33,945 bases of DNA, taken from NCBI GenBank assembly GCA_009379735.1, contig WHTB01000013.1:1-33945 (forward strand). Direction: 5' to 3'. Below the pieces are notes generated by a model. It saw only the letters and a list, made by a program, of their open reading frames with translations, had not been told where the DNA came from and ran no database searches. Source of the DNA: Propionibacteriales bacterium. GTDB lineage: Bacteria > Actinomycetota > Actinomycetes > Propionibacteriales > Nocardioidaceae. A program made the translations under genes and the position numbers. Of this stretch, positions 1-7,868 are shown in pieces. The stretch's first letter is position 1. The number at the start of each line of letters is the position of its first letter.

Positions 1-134
1 ATCACCTGGCCGCGAGGCAGGTCGGCGAACCCCTTCCACCGTTCCATGCCCCGGCCGATGACTTTCGGGGCGCCGGCGGCGAGGAAGAAGAGCGCAAGGA
101 AGACCTGGACACTCCAGAGGACGAACTCAACCAT
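1..134 (-). CDS. DoxX-like membrane protein, N-terminal part only
   Basis: The minus strand opens at an ATG (134-132), nine bases after an AAGGAG ribosome site (144-149). It reads 44 codons without a stop to the window edge. The peptide begins MVEFVLWSVQVFLALFFLAA, a hydrophobic first helix followed by G-A-P-K, which resembles the start of small DoxX/DoxX-like four-helix membrane proteins. The rest lies outside the window, so the family call rests on the first helix and the following basic stretch. It diverges from the ABC operon that starts at 386. Confidence 0.6.
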   Translation of the reverse strand, partial: MVEFVLWSVQVFLALFFLAAGAPKVIGRGMERWKGFADLPRGQV

Positions 135-196
135 GACAATCCGCTCCTTGCTGGTGGAGGTCGGTGGGCCGGGTCGTCGCCTGGCCCTCCCGTAAA

Positions 197-223
197 CATA
201 TGATACGCGAACCATAACATACG
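197..223. promoter_or_regulatory. 11-bp imperfect direct repeat in the doxX/ABC intergenic region
   Basis: CATATGATACG (197-207) and CATAACATACG (213-223) match at 9 of 11 positions and are 16 bp apart, in the most AT-rich part of the 251-bp divergent intergenic region. They lie 60-90 bp upstream of the DoxX-like start and could be a regulator site for that gene. No matching regulator can be named. Confidence 0.3.
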
Positions 224-280
224 ACAATGAGGCACCCGATGAGCTCGGCAGATCCGGCCTCCGCATTCCCCCCAACAAAG

Positions 281-315
281 TTCTGACCTACAGAACGTCG
301 CTCCTGAACCCAGAA
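281..315. promoter_or_regulatory. Tandem IclR-type operator upstream of lipoprotein 1
   Basis: Site 1 at 281-295 is TTCTG-ACCTA-CAGAA, a perfect inverted repeat that extends one more pair (G280/C296). Site 2 at 301-315 ends in the same CAGAA half but has a poor left half (CTCCT). The two are exactly 20 bp apart, the same phasing as at 7869, 30592 and 33364. A further near match, TTCTC-TGTGG-CAGAA, lies at 336-350. The pair is just upstream of a TTGACA (322-327), a position compatible with activation as well as repression. IclR1 or IclR3 is the inferred binder. Confidence 0.6.
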
Positions 316-321
316 GTTTCC

Positions 322-350
322 TTGACACTCCACTTTTCTCTGTGGCAGAA
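322..350 (+). promoter_or_regulatory. Candidate promoter of the first ABC/dioxygenase operon
   Basis: A perfect -35 hexamer TTGACA lies at 322-327. At a 17-bp spacing the -10 would be GCAGAA (345-350), a poor match, which suits an activator-dependent promoter. The putative -10 overlaps the TTCTC-N5-CAGAA element at 336-350. The hexamer TCTCTG also occurs three times here (337, 355, 378). The start codon follows at 386. Confidence 0.35.
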
Positions 351-385
351 AGGTTCTCTGTTGACCTCCAGAGGGAGTCTCTGTC

Positions 386-1438
386 ATGGCTGATGTTTCG
401 CGCGCTCCACTCAAGCGGTTCGGCCTGCTCGCGGCCGCGATCGGGACGGTCCTGTCGCTCACGGCATGCGCTAGTGCGCCAGGCTCGAAGTCGGATGAGG
501 GCGGTGGTGACTCGTCCGGCCCGGGGGTGACCATCGCCGGGGTCTTCTGCGTGTGCTTCGCCAATGTCTACCTCGCCTACGAGCAGGGCTTCTTCGAGGA
601 CGAGGGCGTGAAGGTCGACGAGCTGGTGACCACGAAGGCTGGCGCGGATACCTTCCAGGCGCTCGCCACGGGAGACGCCGACTTCGGTCTCAGCGGGCTC
701 GACGCGATCATGCGGGGACGCGAGAAGGGCGTCGAGGTCCAGTCGGTGGCGACGGTTTCCCCGGAGTTCTACGCGCTCTCGGTACGCGAGCAGCTGGCCG
801 ACGAGATCAAGGAGCCGGGCGACCTGGAAGGGCGAAAGGTCGGGGTGAGCAAGGTGGGTTCCGCGTCGTGGGCGTTCCTCGGACTCCTGCTGGAGGAAGC
901 GGGTCTCACCCACGACGACGTCAAGGTGGTCCAGCTCGGCGGGATCGACACCATGATGGCGGGTCTGAAGAAGGGAACCGTGGACGCGGCGATCACCTGG
1001 GAGCCGGGCACCGCCCAGGGGGAGATGCAGAGCTTCTCGAACATCGTCATCAACTCCTTGGACCCGGCCGACCACGAGCAGATCTACGGCTCCGACGTCA
1101 GCGTCTCGATCACGCTGGCCGTCCAGGAGGCCTTCGCCAAGGAGAACGCAGAGACTGTCGAGGGCGCGATCGCGGCCCTGAACAAGGCGAACGAGTGGAT
1201 AGCCGCGCACACCCCCGAGGAGGTCGCCGAGGCGATCGAGCCACAGACGGAGGGTCTCGACCACGAGCTGCTGGTCGCGTCGATCGAGAACACCATGGCG
1301 ACCATGCCCGAGACAGTGGCCGTAACCGAGACGGCGTACCAGGACAGCGCACAACGGCTCGAGGACGCGGGGATCGTCAAGTCGATCCCGCCGCTGGACG
1401 AGATCTTCGACTGCGACCTCGCTGAGTGCAGTGGATGA
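386..1438 (+). CDS. NitT/TauT-type ABC transporter substrate-binding lipoprotein 1
   Basis: A 350-residue lipoprotein anchored on the outer face of the membrane; it should capture a small anionic substrate and deliver it to the permease at 2252. Residues 10-28 form a signal peptide (KRFGLLAAAIGTVLSLTAC) with an LTAC lipobox and lipid-accepting Cys28. The mature part follows the SsuA/TauA/ThiY-like pattern: an early segment ending in YLAYEQGFFEDEGVKVDEL, then a second-domain motif KVGVSKVGSASWAFL, and WEP near the middle. The ATG has AGGGAG at 372-377. It is the first gene of an operon that also encodes a Rieske dioxygenase, so an aromatic carboxylate is a more likely ligand than nitrate or taurine. 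Actinobacterial phthalate importers of this family are known, but the ligand here is inference. Confidence 0.88.
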   Translation: MADVSRAPLKRFGLLAAAIGTVLSLTACASAPGSKSDEGGGDSSGPGVTIAGVFCVCFANVYLAYEQGFFEDEGVKVDELVTTKAGADTFQALATGDADFGLSGLDAIMRGREKGVEVQSVATVSPEFYALSVREQLADEIKEPGDLEGRKVGVSKVGSASWAFLGLLLEEAGLTHDDVKVVQLGGIDTMMAGLKKGTVDAAITWEPGTAQGEMQSFSNIVINSLDPADHEQIYGSDVSVSITLAVQEAFAKENAETVEGAIAALNKANEWIAAHTPEEVAEAIEPQTEGLDHELLVASIENTMATMPETVAVTETAYQDSAQRLEDAGIVKSIPPLDEIFDCDLAECSG

Positions 1439-2250
1439 GCGACGTCGTGGCCGGTAGCCCCGCCACGGAGTCGGGTGACAAGGGAGACTCGGCGCTGCTG
1501 GCCCTGCGCGACCTGACGGTCGCGTTCGGCGAGAACCTGGTGGTCGGCGGGCTCTCCCTCGACGTCGCCGAGGGTGAGTTCATCACGATGGTCGGGCCGA
1601 GCGGGTGTGGAAAGTCGACGACGCTCAACGCGATCAGTGGTCTCCTGCCGACGACTCCGGGTACGACGGTGTCGGGCAGTGTCGACCTGCGCGACGACGT
1701 GAGTCTTGCCTACGCCTTCCAGAAGGATGCCCTGCTGCCATGGGCGACCGCACGCAAGAACGTCGAGGTGGGCGCTGAGCTCGGCGGCGTCACCCGCAAG
1801 GACCGCGCGGACAAGGCTCGTGACCTGCTCGCGCATGTCGGCCTGCCGGACGTGGAGCACAAGTACCCGCACCAGCTCTCCGGCGGCATGCGGCAGCGAG
1901 TGGCCCTGGCCCGGGCGCTCGCGTACGACCCCGACCTGTTCTTGCTGGACGAACCGTTCGGGGCGCTCGACGCGTTCACCCGGATGGACCTGCAGAACAA
2001 GGTGATCGAGCTCTGGCGAGAGTCGAACCTGACGATGATCCTGGTGACGCACGACCTGGCCGAGGCGCTGGTTCTCGGGACCCGGGTGGTGGTCCTCGAC
2101 GCGCAGCCGGGCCAGATCCACGACATCGTGGACAACAGCGAGTGGGGCTCCGACCGCATGGCCGAGATGCGGTCCTCGAGCCAGTTCCTGGAGAAGTACC
2201 GGCACCTGTTCGACACCCTGGTCGCGCTGAGCCGGAAGAGGGCGGGCTGA
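1435..2250 (+). CDS. NitT/TauT-type ABC transporter ATPase 1
   Basis: Cytoplasmic ATPase of importer 1, about 271 residues. All nucleotide-binding motifs are present: Walker A GPSGCGKST (residues 54-62), Q-loop AFQKDALLPW, signature LSGGMRQR, Walker B LFLLDEP, and switch histidine VTHD. The Q-loop and the ALDAFTR D-loop are typical of the SsuB/TauB group. The chosen ATG at 1435 overlaps the lipoprotein stop as ATGA; a GTG at 1426 would add three residues. It lies between its lipoprotein and permease partners. Confidence 0.93.
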   Translation: MSDVVAGSPATESGDKGDSALLALRDLTVAFGENLVVGGLSLDVAEGEFITMVGPSGCGKSTTLNAISGLLPTTPGTTVSGSVDLRDDVSLAYAFQKDALLPWATARKNVEVGAELGGVTRKDRADKARDLLAHVGLPDVEHKYPHQLSGGMRQRVALARALAYDPDLFLLDEPFGALDAFTRMDLQNKVIELWRESNLTMILVTHDLAEALVLGTRVVVLDAQPGQIHDIVDNSEWGSDRMAEMRSSSQFLEKYRHLFDTLVALSRKRAG

Positions 2251-2251
2251 G

Positions 2252-3007
2252 ATGAGCGTCGTGCTGCTTCGGATCGCGTTCATCGCGGCGCTGTTCGGCC
2301 TGTGGCAGGTCCTGTCAGGGCCGGTGATCGACCCGTACTTCATCTCCAGCCCGAGCCGCATCGCCGCGGACCTCGTGGAGGGGTTCTCTGACGGGCAGCT
2401 CGTCGCCGACATCGCCACCACCATGTACGAGGCGGGCGCCGGGCTCGTGCTGGGCATGGCCACCGGTGTCATCGTCGGATTGGTCTTCGCCTTCTGGCCC
2501 CTGTTGGACAAGGTGATGGAGCCGATCCTGGGTGCACTCAACGCTGTCCCGCGGCCTGCCCTGGCCCCGTTGTTCGTGCTGTGGTTCGGGCTGGGGCTGA
2601 CGTCGAAGGTCCTGGTGGCGTTCTCCCTGGTCTTCTTCGTCGCGTTCTACAACGCGTACCAGGGCATCAAGTCGATCGACCAGGACGTGATCAACTCGGT
2701 ACGGGTGATGCGGGCCGGACGGCGGCAGATGCTGCGGATCGTGGTGCTGCCGGCCGTCTTCACCTGGGTCTTCGCAGCGTTCAAGCTCAGCGTCGGTTAC
2801 AGCCTGGTCGGCGCGATGATCGGTGAGTTCGTCGGAGCGACCTCCGGGCTCGGGTTCCAGCTCACCCAGGCACAGGGCCTGCTCGACACCGACCGGGTCT
2901 TCTCGATCGTGCTGCTCACCGGGGTCGTCGCGGCGGCAGTGCTGTTCGTCGCGGACCGGCTGGAGCGAGCGCTCCTCAAGTGGCGGCCGCAGGCCCGAGT
3001 GGGGTGA
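2252..3007 (+). CDS. NitT/TauT-type ABC transporter permease 1
   Basis: An integral membrane subunit of 251 residues with about six hydrophobic helices, of the SsuC/TauC type. The cytoplasmic coupling loop, which meets the ATPase Q-loop, is visible as SVRVMRAGRRQMLRIVVLPA, followed by FAAFKLSVGYSLVGAMIGEF. The region GALNAVPRPALAPLFVLWFG is characteristic of this family. The ATG starts two bases after the ATPase stop. Only one permease is encoded here, so importer 1 would use a homodimer, whereas importer 2 has two permease genes. A 74-bp gap separates it from the dioxygenase alpha gene. Confidence 0.93.
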   Translation: MSVVLLRIAFIAALFGLWQVLSGPVIDPYFISSPSRIAADLVEGFSDGQLVADIATTMYEAGAGLVLGMATGVIVGLVFAFWPLLDKVMEPILGALNAVPRPALAPLFVLWFGLGLTSKVLVAFSLVFFVAFYNAYQGIKSIDQDVINSVRVMRAGRRQMLRIVVLPAVFTWVFAAFKLSVGYSLVGAMIGEFVGATSGLGFQLTQAQGLLDTDRVFSIVLLTGVVAAAVLFVADRLERALLKWRPQARVG

Positions 3008-3081
3008 GGCGAGATCGGAGCCGCGAGCAACCAACCCAAGAGGATTTCCCACCTAGCTTGGCGATCGGGAGGAGTGGGTCG

Positions 3082-4464
3082 ATGAGTGAGCTGGAGCTGA
3101 CGCTCGACGACGTCAGGCGCGGCATGATCCCCGCACACATCTACAACGACCGCGAGATCTTCGAGCTCGAGAAGGAGCGGCTGTTCGGGCGGAGCTGGCA
3201 GTTCGTGGCGCACGAGTCCGAGGTGCCGCAGTCCGGTGACTATGTCGTACGACGGGTGCTCGAGGACTCCTTCATCATCTCTCGCGACGACCAGGGCGAG
3301 GTGCGCGCCATGTTCAACATGTGCCTGCACCGCGGCATGCAGGTGTGCCGCGCCGAGATGGGCAACGCGACGCACTTCAGGTGTCCGTACCACGGATGGT
3401 CCTACCGCAACGACGGCCGCCTCGTCGGGCTGCCGTTCCACCGGGAGGCCTACGGGGGCGAGGCGGGGTTCAGCCGTAAGGGGCAGACGCTGCTGCCCTC
3501 GCCGTCCCTCGGGACCTACAACGGGATGATCTTCATCAGCCTCGACCCGGAGGCCCCACCGCTGGACGAGTTCCTCGGCGACTTCGCTTTCTACCTCGAC
3601 TACTACACGAAGCAGAGCCCGAGCGGGATCGAGCTGCGCGGCCCACAACGCTGGCGGATCAAGGCCAACTGGAAGATCGGGGCCGAGAACTTCGCCGGCG
3701 ACATGTACCACACGCCCCAGACGCACATGAGCGTCGTCGAGATCGGGCTGTTCCGGGAGCCGAAGGCCGAGAGGCGCAAGGATGGCAGCACCTACTGGGC
3801 CGGCAAGGGCGGCGGCACGACGTACAAGCTCCCGGAGGGGACGTTTGAGGAGCGGCTGCGCTATGTCGGTTACCCCGACGCCATGATCGACCGGATGCGG
3901 GCGACCTGGTCTGCCGACCAGTGCGCCGTCGTCGGTGACAGCGGCTTCATGATCTCGGCCGCGTCGCTGTTCCCGAACCTCAGCTTCGTGCACAACTGGC
4001 CGCGGGTCGAGGACTCGGACGACGTCCTGCCGTTCATCTCGATCCGCTCGTGGCAACCGATCAGTGAGAACGAGACCGAGGTCGTCTCCTGGTTCGCGGT
4101 CGACAAGGAGGCACCTGAGGACTTCAAGGCCAAGTCCTACAAGGCCTACCTGATGTGCTTCGGAAGCACCGGGATGTTCGAGCAGGACGACGTCGAAAAC
4201 TGGGTGTCGCTGACGAGCACGGCAGCCGGGTCGATGGCTCGCCGGCTACGGCTGAACAGCCGGATGGGGATGCTCGCAGACGGGTCGGCAGTAGTCGAAC
4301 CGTTGTCGGGCGACGAGTTCGCAGGCCCGGGTGTCGCGCATGTCGGGTACGGCGAGTACAACCAGCGGCACCTGCTCGACGAGTGGGCGAACCACCTCGA
4401 ACGGCCGGTGACGAAGTCCGCCGGAGTGGAGTTCGGCGCCACCAAGGTCGAGGTGGGGTCATGA
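3082..4464 (+). CDS. Rieske ring-hydroxylating dioxygenase, alpha subunit 1
   Basis: Large catalytic subunit, 460 residues, which inserts both atoms of O2 into an aromatic ring to give a cis-dihydrodiol. The Rieske 2Fe-2S ligands are C81-L-H83 and C101-P-Y-H104. The mononuclear iron site is D207-x2-H210-x4-H215 (DMYHTPQTH), with the distal aspartate in FEQDDVENW (about 369-370). The ATG is set by a strong GGGAGGAG at 3067-3074. The overall pattern is that of alpha subunits that pair with a beta subunit (phenylpropionate/naphthalene/phthalate type); the substrate cannot be assigned. It overlaps beta by 4 bp. No ferredoxin or reductase lies in this operon; the nearest pair is at 9229-10656. Confidence 0.93.
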   Translation: MSELELTLDDVRRGMIPAHIYNDREIFELEKERLFGRSWQFVAHESEVPQSGDYVVRRVLEDSFIISRDDQGEVRAMFNMCLHRGMQVCRAEMGNATHFRCPYHGWSYRNDGRLVGLPFHREAYGGEAGFSRKGQTLLPSPSLGTYNGMIFISLDPEAPPLDEFLGDFAFYLDYYTKQSPSGIELRGPQRWRIKANWKIGAENFAGDMYHTPQTHMSVVEIGLFREPKAERRKDGSTYWAGKGGGTTYKLPEGTFEERLRYVGYPDAMIDRMRATWSADQCAVVGDSGFMISAASLFPNLSFVHNWPRVEDSDDVLPFISIRSWQPISENETEVVSWFAVDKEAPEDFKAKSYKAYLMCFGSTGMFEQDDVENWVSLTSTAAGSMARRLRLNSRMGMLADGSAVVEPLSGDEFAGPGVAHVGYGEYNQRHLLDEWANHLERPVTKSAGVEFGATKVEVGS

Positions 4465-5051
4465 CATCGGCGTACATCCCGATCGACTCGCGGAGATCTC
4501 CGCTCGGCGGGCACGCGTCGGCGACCGAGCGAGCCGGCCGGTCCCTTCCGTTCGCCGACGAGCGTCACCTCCTCGCCCATCAGTGGGTCGTCGACGAGGC
4601 GTACCTGCTCGACCAGCAGGACTACGAGTCCTGGCTCGACCTGCTCACCGAGGACATCCACTACTACATGCCGATCAAGGTCACCACGGCACTCGGTGCG
4701 GGCTTCGACACGGCGCCCGGGATGGCGCACTTCGACGAGAACAAGTACTCCCTGAGCCGACGGGTCGCGCGGTTCGCGACCGAGCACGCCTGGACCGAGG
4801 ACCCGCCTTCGCGGCTTCGGCACTTCGTGACGAACATCCGCACGTTCGCCACCGACGACGCCGACGAGCTGGTCGTCGACTCGGCGGTGCTCCTCTTTCG
4901 TAGTCGAGGAGATGTGCGCGAACACGCACTGATCTCGGCCGGCCGGGAGGACCTGCTTCGACGTACCGACGATGGTTGGCTGCTCGCGCGCCGACACATC
5001 GCCATCGACGAGTCGGTGATCCGGATGCAGAACCTGGCGATCTTCCTATGA
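4461..5051 (+). CDS. Ring-hydroxylating dioxygenase, beta subunit 1
   Basis: Small structural subunit, 196 residues, with a SnoaL/NTF2-like fold expected to form an alpha3beta3 hexamer with the preceding alpha. Family marks include the N-terminal HQWVVDEAYLLDQQDYESWLDLLTEDIHYYMPI, the central SRLRHFVTNIRT, and the C-terminal tail in which a His-Ile-Ala-Ile-Asp-Glu-Ser strand precedes the final NLAIFL. The ATG at 4461 overlaps the alpha stop as ATGA, indicating translational coupling. About 25 residues precede the conserved core, slightly longer than in beta 2. Confidence 0.93.
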   Translation: MTSAYIPIDSRRSPLGGHASATERAGRSLPFADERHLLAHQWVVDEAYLLDQQDYESWLDLLTEDIHYYMPIKVTTALGAGFDTAPGMAHFDENKYSLSRRVARFATEHAWTEDPPSRLRHFVTNIRTFATDDADELVVDSAVLLFRSRGDVREHALISAGREDLLRRTDDGWLLARRHIAIDESVIRMQNLAIFL

Positions 5052-5362
5052 ACCTGCGTTGGGACGGCGAGGACGAGGACCGTGCGGCCGCTGCGGCTGC
5101 GGCTCACGAGCGAGACGCCCTCCTGTCCCTGACGGTCGGCGAGCCGATCGTGATCGGGAACGAGTTCTCCGAGATACGAGTACGCCGGGTGGACACCAGG
5201 AACGGCTCCCGGTTGATGGTCGAGTCACCGAAGTCAGGTCAGTGGGTCACGCTCGACCCGCTCGAGCTCGAGTCGCTGACGTGGCAGAACCGGGCCACCT
5301 TCTCGGCGATGGTCGGGCACCCGTTCGGTCCGTTGGTCGAGGACGAGGACGGTGACGAGTGA
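5048..5362 (+). CDS. Small dioxygenase-linked protein S1 (unrecognised family)
   Basis: A 104-residue acidic soluble protein with no signal peptide, no membrane segment, and no Cys/His cluster to suggest a metal centre. I do not recognise the family. Residues 1-25 are low complexity (an acidic run, then seven alanines), and the last ten are almost all Asp/Glu. The core holds NEFS (38-41) and LDPLELESL (69-77). The same motifs occur 31 residues apart in S2 (17274-17525), also directly after a dioxygenase beta gene. It overlaps beta 1 (ATGA) and the SDR (GTGA), so it is produced with the oxygenase. A role in assembly, stability or electron transfer is possible but unproven. Confidence 0.8.
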   Translation: MNLRWDGEDEDRAAAAAAAHERDALLSLTVGEPIVIGNEFSEIRVRRVDTRNGSRLMVESPKSGQWVTLDPLELESLTWQNRATFSAMVGHPFGPLVEDEDGDE

Positions 5363-6144
5363 GCGACTGGCTGGCCGGAAAGCGTGCGCTCGTCGTGGGT
5401 GCTGGCTCGGGGATCGGCAGGGCAGTGGTGGACGCCTTCATCGCCGAGGGGGCCCGGGTCGCCGTACTCGAACGGGATCGGGACAAGTGCCTCGCCCTCG
5501 CCGAGGAGCGTCCCGACGTGCCCGTCGTGGAGGGAGACGCGACCACCCAGGCAGCCAACGAGCGGGCCGTCGCCACGACGACGGAAGCGTTCGGAGGGCT
5601 GGACACCCTGGTCAGCTGCGTCGGGGTCTTCGACTTCTACCGCGGGATCGGGGACATCGACGCCGAGGCCATCGACGACGCCTTCGACGAGATGTTCTCG
5701 ATCAACGTCAAGAGCCACCTGCACGCGGTGAAGGCGGCGCTACCGGCCCTTCGCGCCAGCAAGGGTTCGGTGGTCCTGACGGAGTCCACCTCGGCGTACT
5801 ACCCAGGTCGAGGGGGCGTGCTCTACGTCGCCTCGAAGTTCGCCGTCAGGGGGCTGGTGACGGCGATGGGACATGAGCTCGCTCCTGACGTGCGCGTCAA
5901 CGGAGTCGCCCCTGGCGGGACGTTGAGCACCGACCTGCGCGGGCTCGAGAGCCTCGGTCTCGGGGACCGCCGACTGGACGACTCCCCCGGTCGTGAGGAG
6001 GAGCTCGCCGGTCGGAATCCGCTGCATGTCGCGATGTCGGGCGCGGACCACTCGTGGAGCTATGTGTTCCTCGCCTCGGACCGGTCGCGCGGAGTGACCG
6101 GCGGGGTGGTCCATCCCGACGGCGGGATTGCCGTCAAGGGCTGA
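5359..6144 (+). CDS. SDR dehydrogenase, probable cis-dihydrodiol dehydrogenase
   Basis: A 261-residue short-chain dehydrogenase, expected to oxidise the cis-dihydrodiol made by dioxygenase 1 to a catechol with NAD+. The Rossmann nucleotide motif is GAGSGIG near residue 15, with an acidic ELERD-type stop after strand two (AVLERD). The catalytic set is Ser in ESTSAYY and Y-V-A-S-K. NVKS supplies the structural Asn. The length, the VSCVGVFDFYRG segment and the cofactor region resemble BphB/HcaB-type enzymes. The GTG start overlaps the S1 stop as GTGA. Its position after alpha and beta supports the role; other SDR activities remain possible. Confidence 0.85.
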   Translation: MSDWLAGKRALVVGAGSGIGRAVVDAFIAEGARVAVLERDRDKCLALAEERPDVPVVEGDATTQAANERAVATTTEAFGGLDTLVSCVGVFDFYRGIGDIDAEAIDDAFDEMFSINVKSHLHAVKAALPALRASKGSVVLTESTSAYYPGRGGVLYVASKFAVRGLVTAMGHELAPDVRVNGVAPGGTLSTDLRGLESLGLGDRRLDDSPGREEELAGRNPLHVAMSGADHSWSYVFLASDRSRGVTGGVVHPDGGIAVKG

Positions 6145-6182
6145 CCTGCCGCATCGAAACGTCCTGACCAGGGGAAGGAGAC

Positions 6183-6362
6183 GTGACAGTGGTTCGAGCT
6201 TCCCTGCTGGATGGGGTCAGGCCGAAGCGGGAGACCCACAGCGGCCTCCCGGATGGCATCCTGGGCCTGCCGATCTACCCAAGGGGGGTCCTGATTCGTA
6301 CCCGCAGACTCGCCGACTTCGGATGGCATCACAGGCGTCCCCGGACTGGGGAGCGGCCGTGA
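6183..6362 (+). CDS. Possible 59-codon ORF coupled to iclR1
   Basis: A GTG at 6183 is preceded by a very strong ribosome site (GGGGAAGGAG, 6172-6181). The frame runs 59 codons to a TGA (6360-6362) that overlaps the IclR1 GTG at 6359, the same GTGA arrangement used throughout this operon. About three quarters of third positions are G or C, a little below neighbouring genes. The peptide is basic (Arg-rich C-terminus) and unlike any family I know. It could be a leader that couples IclR1 translation to the operon, a decayed gene, or chance. Confidence 0.35.
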   Translation: MTVVRASLLDGVRPKRETHSGLPDGILGLPIYPRGVLIRTRRLADFGWHHRRPRTGERP

Positions 6363-7153
6363 CCAAGCGTCCGCGGAACACCGGCGCGGCCGGTGCCGCA
6401 GCCCCGCCGCAGTACCCCATCGAGTCGGTAGACAACGCGCTTCGGCTGCTGCTGCTCTTCGAGGAGGAGCAGCAGGTCCGGCTCACCGACGTGAGTCGTT
6501 ACCTGGGTGTGGCGACCTCGACCGCACACCGGCTGCTGGCGATCTTGCAGTATCGCGGGTTCGTCCGCCAGGACCCAGCGACACGCAGCTACGAGCCTGG
6601 CCCGTCGCTCAGCTCGATCGCGTTCTTGGCCATGCGACACCTCGACGTCCGGACCCGGGCCCGCCCTACCTTGGAGCGGTTGAACAAAGAGTTCGGCGAG
6701 ACCGTCCATCTGTCCAGGCTCGAAGGCACCAGCGTCAACTTCCTGGACGCGATCGAGGGCATCCGCGCGGTCCGTGTCGGCTCGCGGATCGGTCGAGCCC
6801 TGCCGGCGCACTGCACCTCGAGCGGCAAGGCGATGCTGAGCCTGCTCGACGTCGACGAGCTGAACCGGCTCTTCCCGGGCGAGGAGCTCGACGCGGTGAC
6901 CAAGCACACGATCACGTCCCGAAAAGCACTCCATCGTGAGCTGGTGCGAGTCCGTCGGCAGGGGTACGCCCTGAGCCGTGAGGAGAGCGAGGACGGCGTG
7001 CGGTCGGTGTCGGCCCCGGTGCGCGGGGCGAGCGGGGTCCTGTATGCCGTCGCGGTCTCCGTGCCCACGCATCGGATGAACACCGCTCTACGTACCGAGA
7101 TCACGACCAGCGTCGTCAACGCAGCCGAGGAGCTCGGGGCTGCTCTCCTCTAG
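6359..7153 (+). CDS. IclR-family transcriptional regulator 1
   Basis: A 264-residue IclR protein. The N-terminal winged helix spans about residues 20-80 (SVDNALRLLLLFE, then TDVSRYLGVATSTAHRLLAIL, wing FVRQDPATRSYEPG). The C-terminal effector-binding domain carries the typical PAHCTSSGKAMLS and ESEDGVRSVSAPV motifs. The start is the GTG at 6359, with GGGGAG at 6348-6353; an ATG at 6323 is an alternative without a ribosome site. It is a close paralogue of IclR3 (32470-33282), with a nearly identical recognition helix. It probably controls this operon and the divergently read aldolase, through the tandem TTC-N9-GAA sites. Its stop shares CTAG with the aldolase stop. Confidence 0.9.
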   Translation: MTKRPRNTGAAGAAAPPQYPIESVDNALRLLLLFEEEQQVRLTDVSRYLGVATSTAHRLLAILQYRGFVRQDPATRSYEPGPSLSSIAFLAMRHLDVRTRARPTLERLNKEFGETVHLSRLEGTSVNFLDAIEGIRAVRVGSRIGRALPAHCTSSGKAMLSLLDVDELNRLFPGEELDAVTKHTITSRKALHRELVRVRRQGYALSREESEDGVRSVSAPVRGASGVLYAVAVSVPTHRMNTALRTEITTSVVNAAEELGAALL

Positions 7154-7848
7154 CCGCCGGCGGCACGCCGAAGGAGGTAGGCGTACCCGGCGGTGAAGAA
7201 CCCTGGAGTCGTGATCGTCGCCCGCTTCTCACGCACCTCGTCGTCCGAGGACCACTCGGCGGGTCCGTTCGCCGCTATCGCGCGAAGCTGTGTGTCGCAC
7301 GCCCTGGCCAGCAGCACTGCCAGCATCACCGCGACGGCTGGAGTGTCCCCGACCGTGACAAGACCATGGTTGGGGATGAGCAGGCCGGCTGCGTCGCCGA
7401 GGCAGGCGGCCAGCGCCTTCCCCTGATCCTCGGTGGTGATGAGGTTCCCGGTGTCGTTGAACCGGGGAACGTCGGGGTCCAGGAACGAGATCGCGTCGTG
7501 CGAGATCGCCCGGAGCGGTACGCCGAGTGAGGCGAAGGCGACCGCCGCCTGCGCGTGGGTGTGGACCACGGCGTTCACGTCGGGACGGGCCGCCATGAGC
7601 TCGGTGTGGATCGGGTACTCGAGGTGCCGCTCGCCGCGTCCGTCGAGGACCTCTCCTCGCGACGAGACCAACACGACCCGGTCCTCGGTGACCTCCTCGA
7701 ACGCGTAGCCCGCGGCCTTCATCCAGACCCCGCGCCCGTCCGGGTCGCGAACCGACGCATGGCCCCACACCATGTCGGAGTGTCCTGCCACGCCGAGCGC
7801 CTGGTTCGCGTCAGCGGCGATTGCCGGCGGTGTGCGTTGTCCGCTCAT
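7150..7848 (-). CDS. Class II aldolase/adducin-family protein, possible aromatic carboxylate decarboxylase
   Basis: A 232-residue zinc enzyme of the class II aldolase fold. Zinc ligands are visible in HTHAQAAV (two His) and in IPNHGLVTVG (third His); a conserved Asn-His-Gly follows family pattern. Besides sugar-phosphate aldolases, this family includes decarboxylases of aromatic pathways: PhtC, acting on 3,4-dihydroxyphthalate, and CmtD of the p-cumate route. With a dioxygenase and diol dehydrogenase alongside and no sugar genes, a decarboxylase is the better guess, though it is inference. It starts at ATG 7848 and has its own upstream tandem operator. It ends within 4 bp of the convergent IclR1 gene. 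Confidence 0.82.
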   Translation of the reverse strand: MSGQRTPPAIAADANQALGVAGHSDMVWGHASVRDPDGRGVWMKAAGYAFEEVTEDRVVLVSSRGEVLDGRGERHLEYPIHTELMAARPDVNAVVHTHAQAAVAFASLGVPLRAISHDAISFLDPDVPRFNDTGNLITTEDQGKALAACLGDAAGLLIPNHGLVTVGDTPAVAVMLAVLLARACDTQLRAIAANGPAEWSSDDEVREKRATITTPGFFTAGYAYLLRRAAGG

Positions 7849-7868
7849 CTATCCGTCCATTCCGTAAC

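Noticed and set aside
2-1354. 450-codon open frame on the minus strand across lipoprotein 1
   Set aside because: It is antisense to a clear ABC lipoprotein gene. The product is Arg/Leu/Asp-rich low-complexity sequence typical of GC-rich shadow frames.
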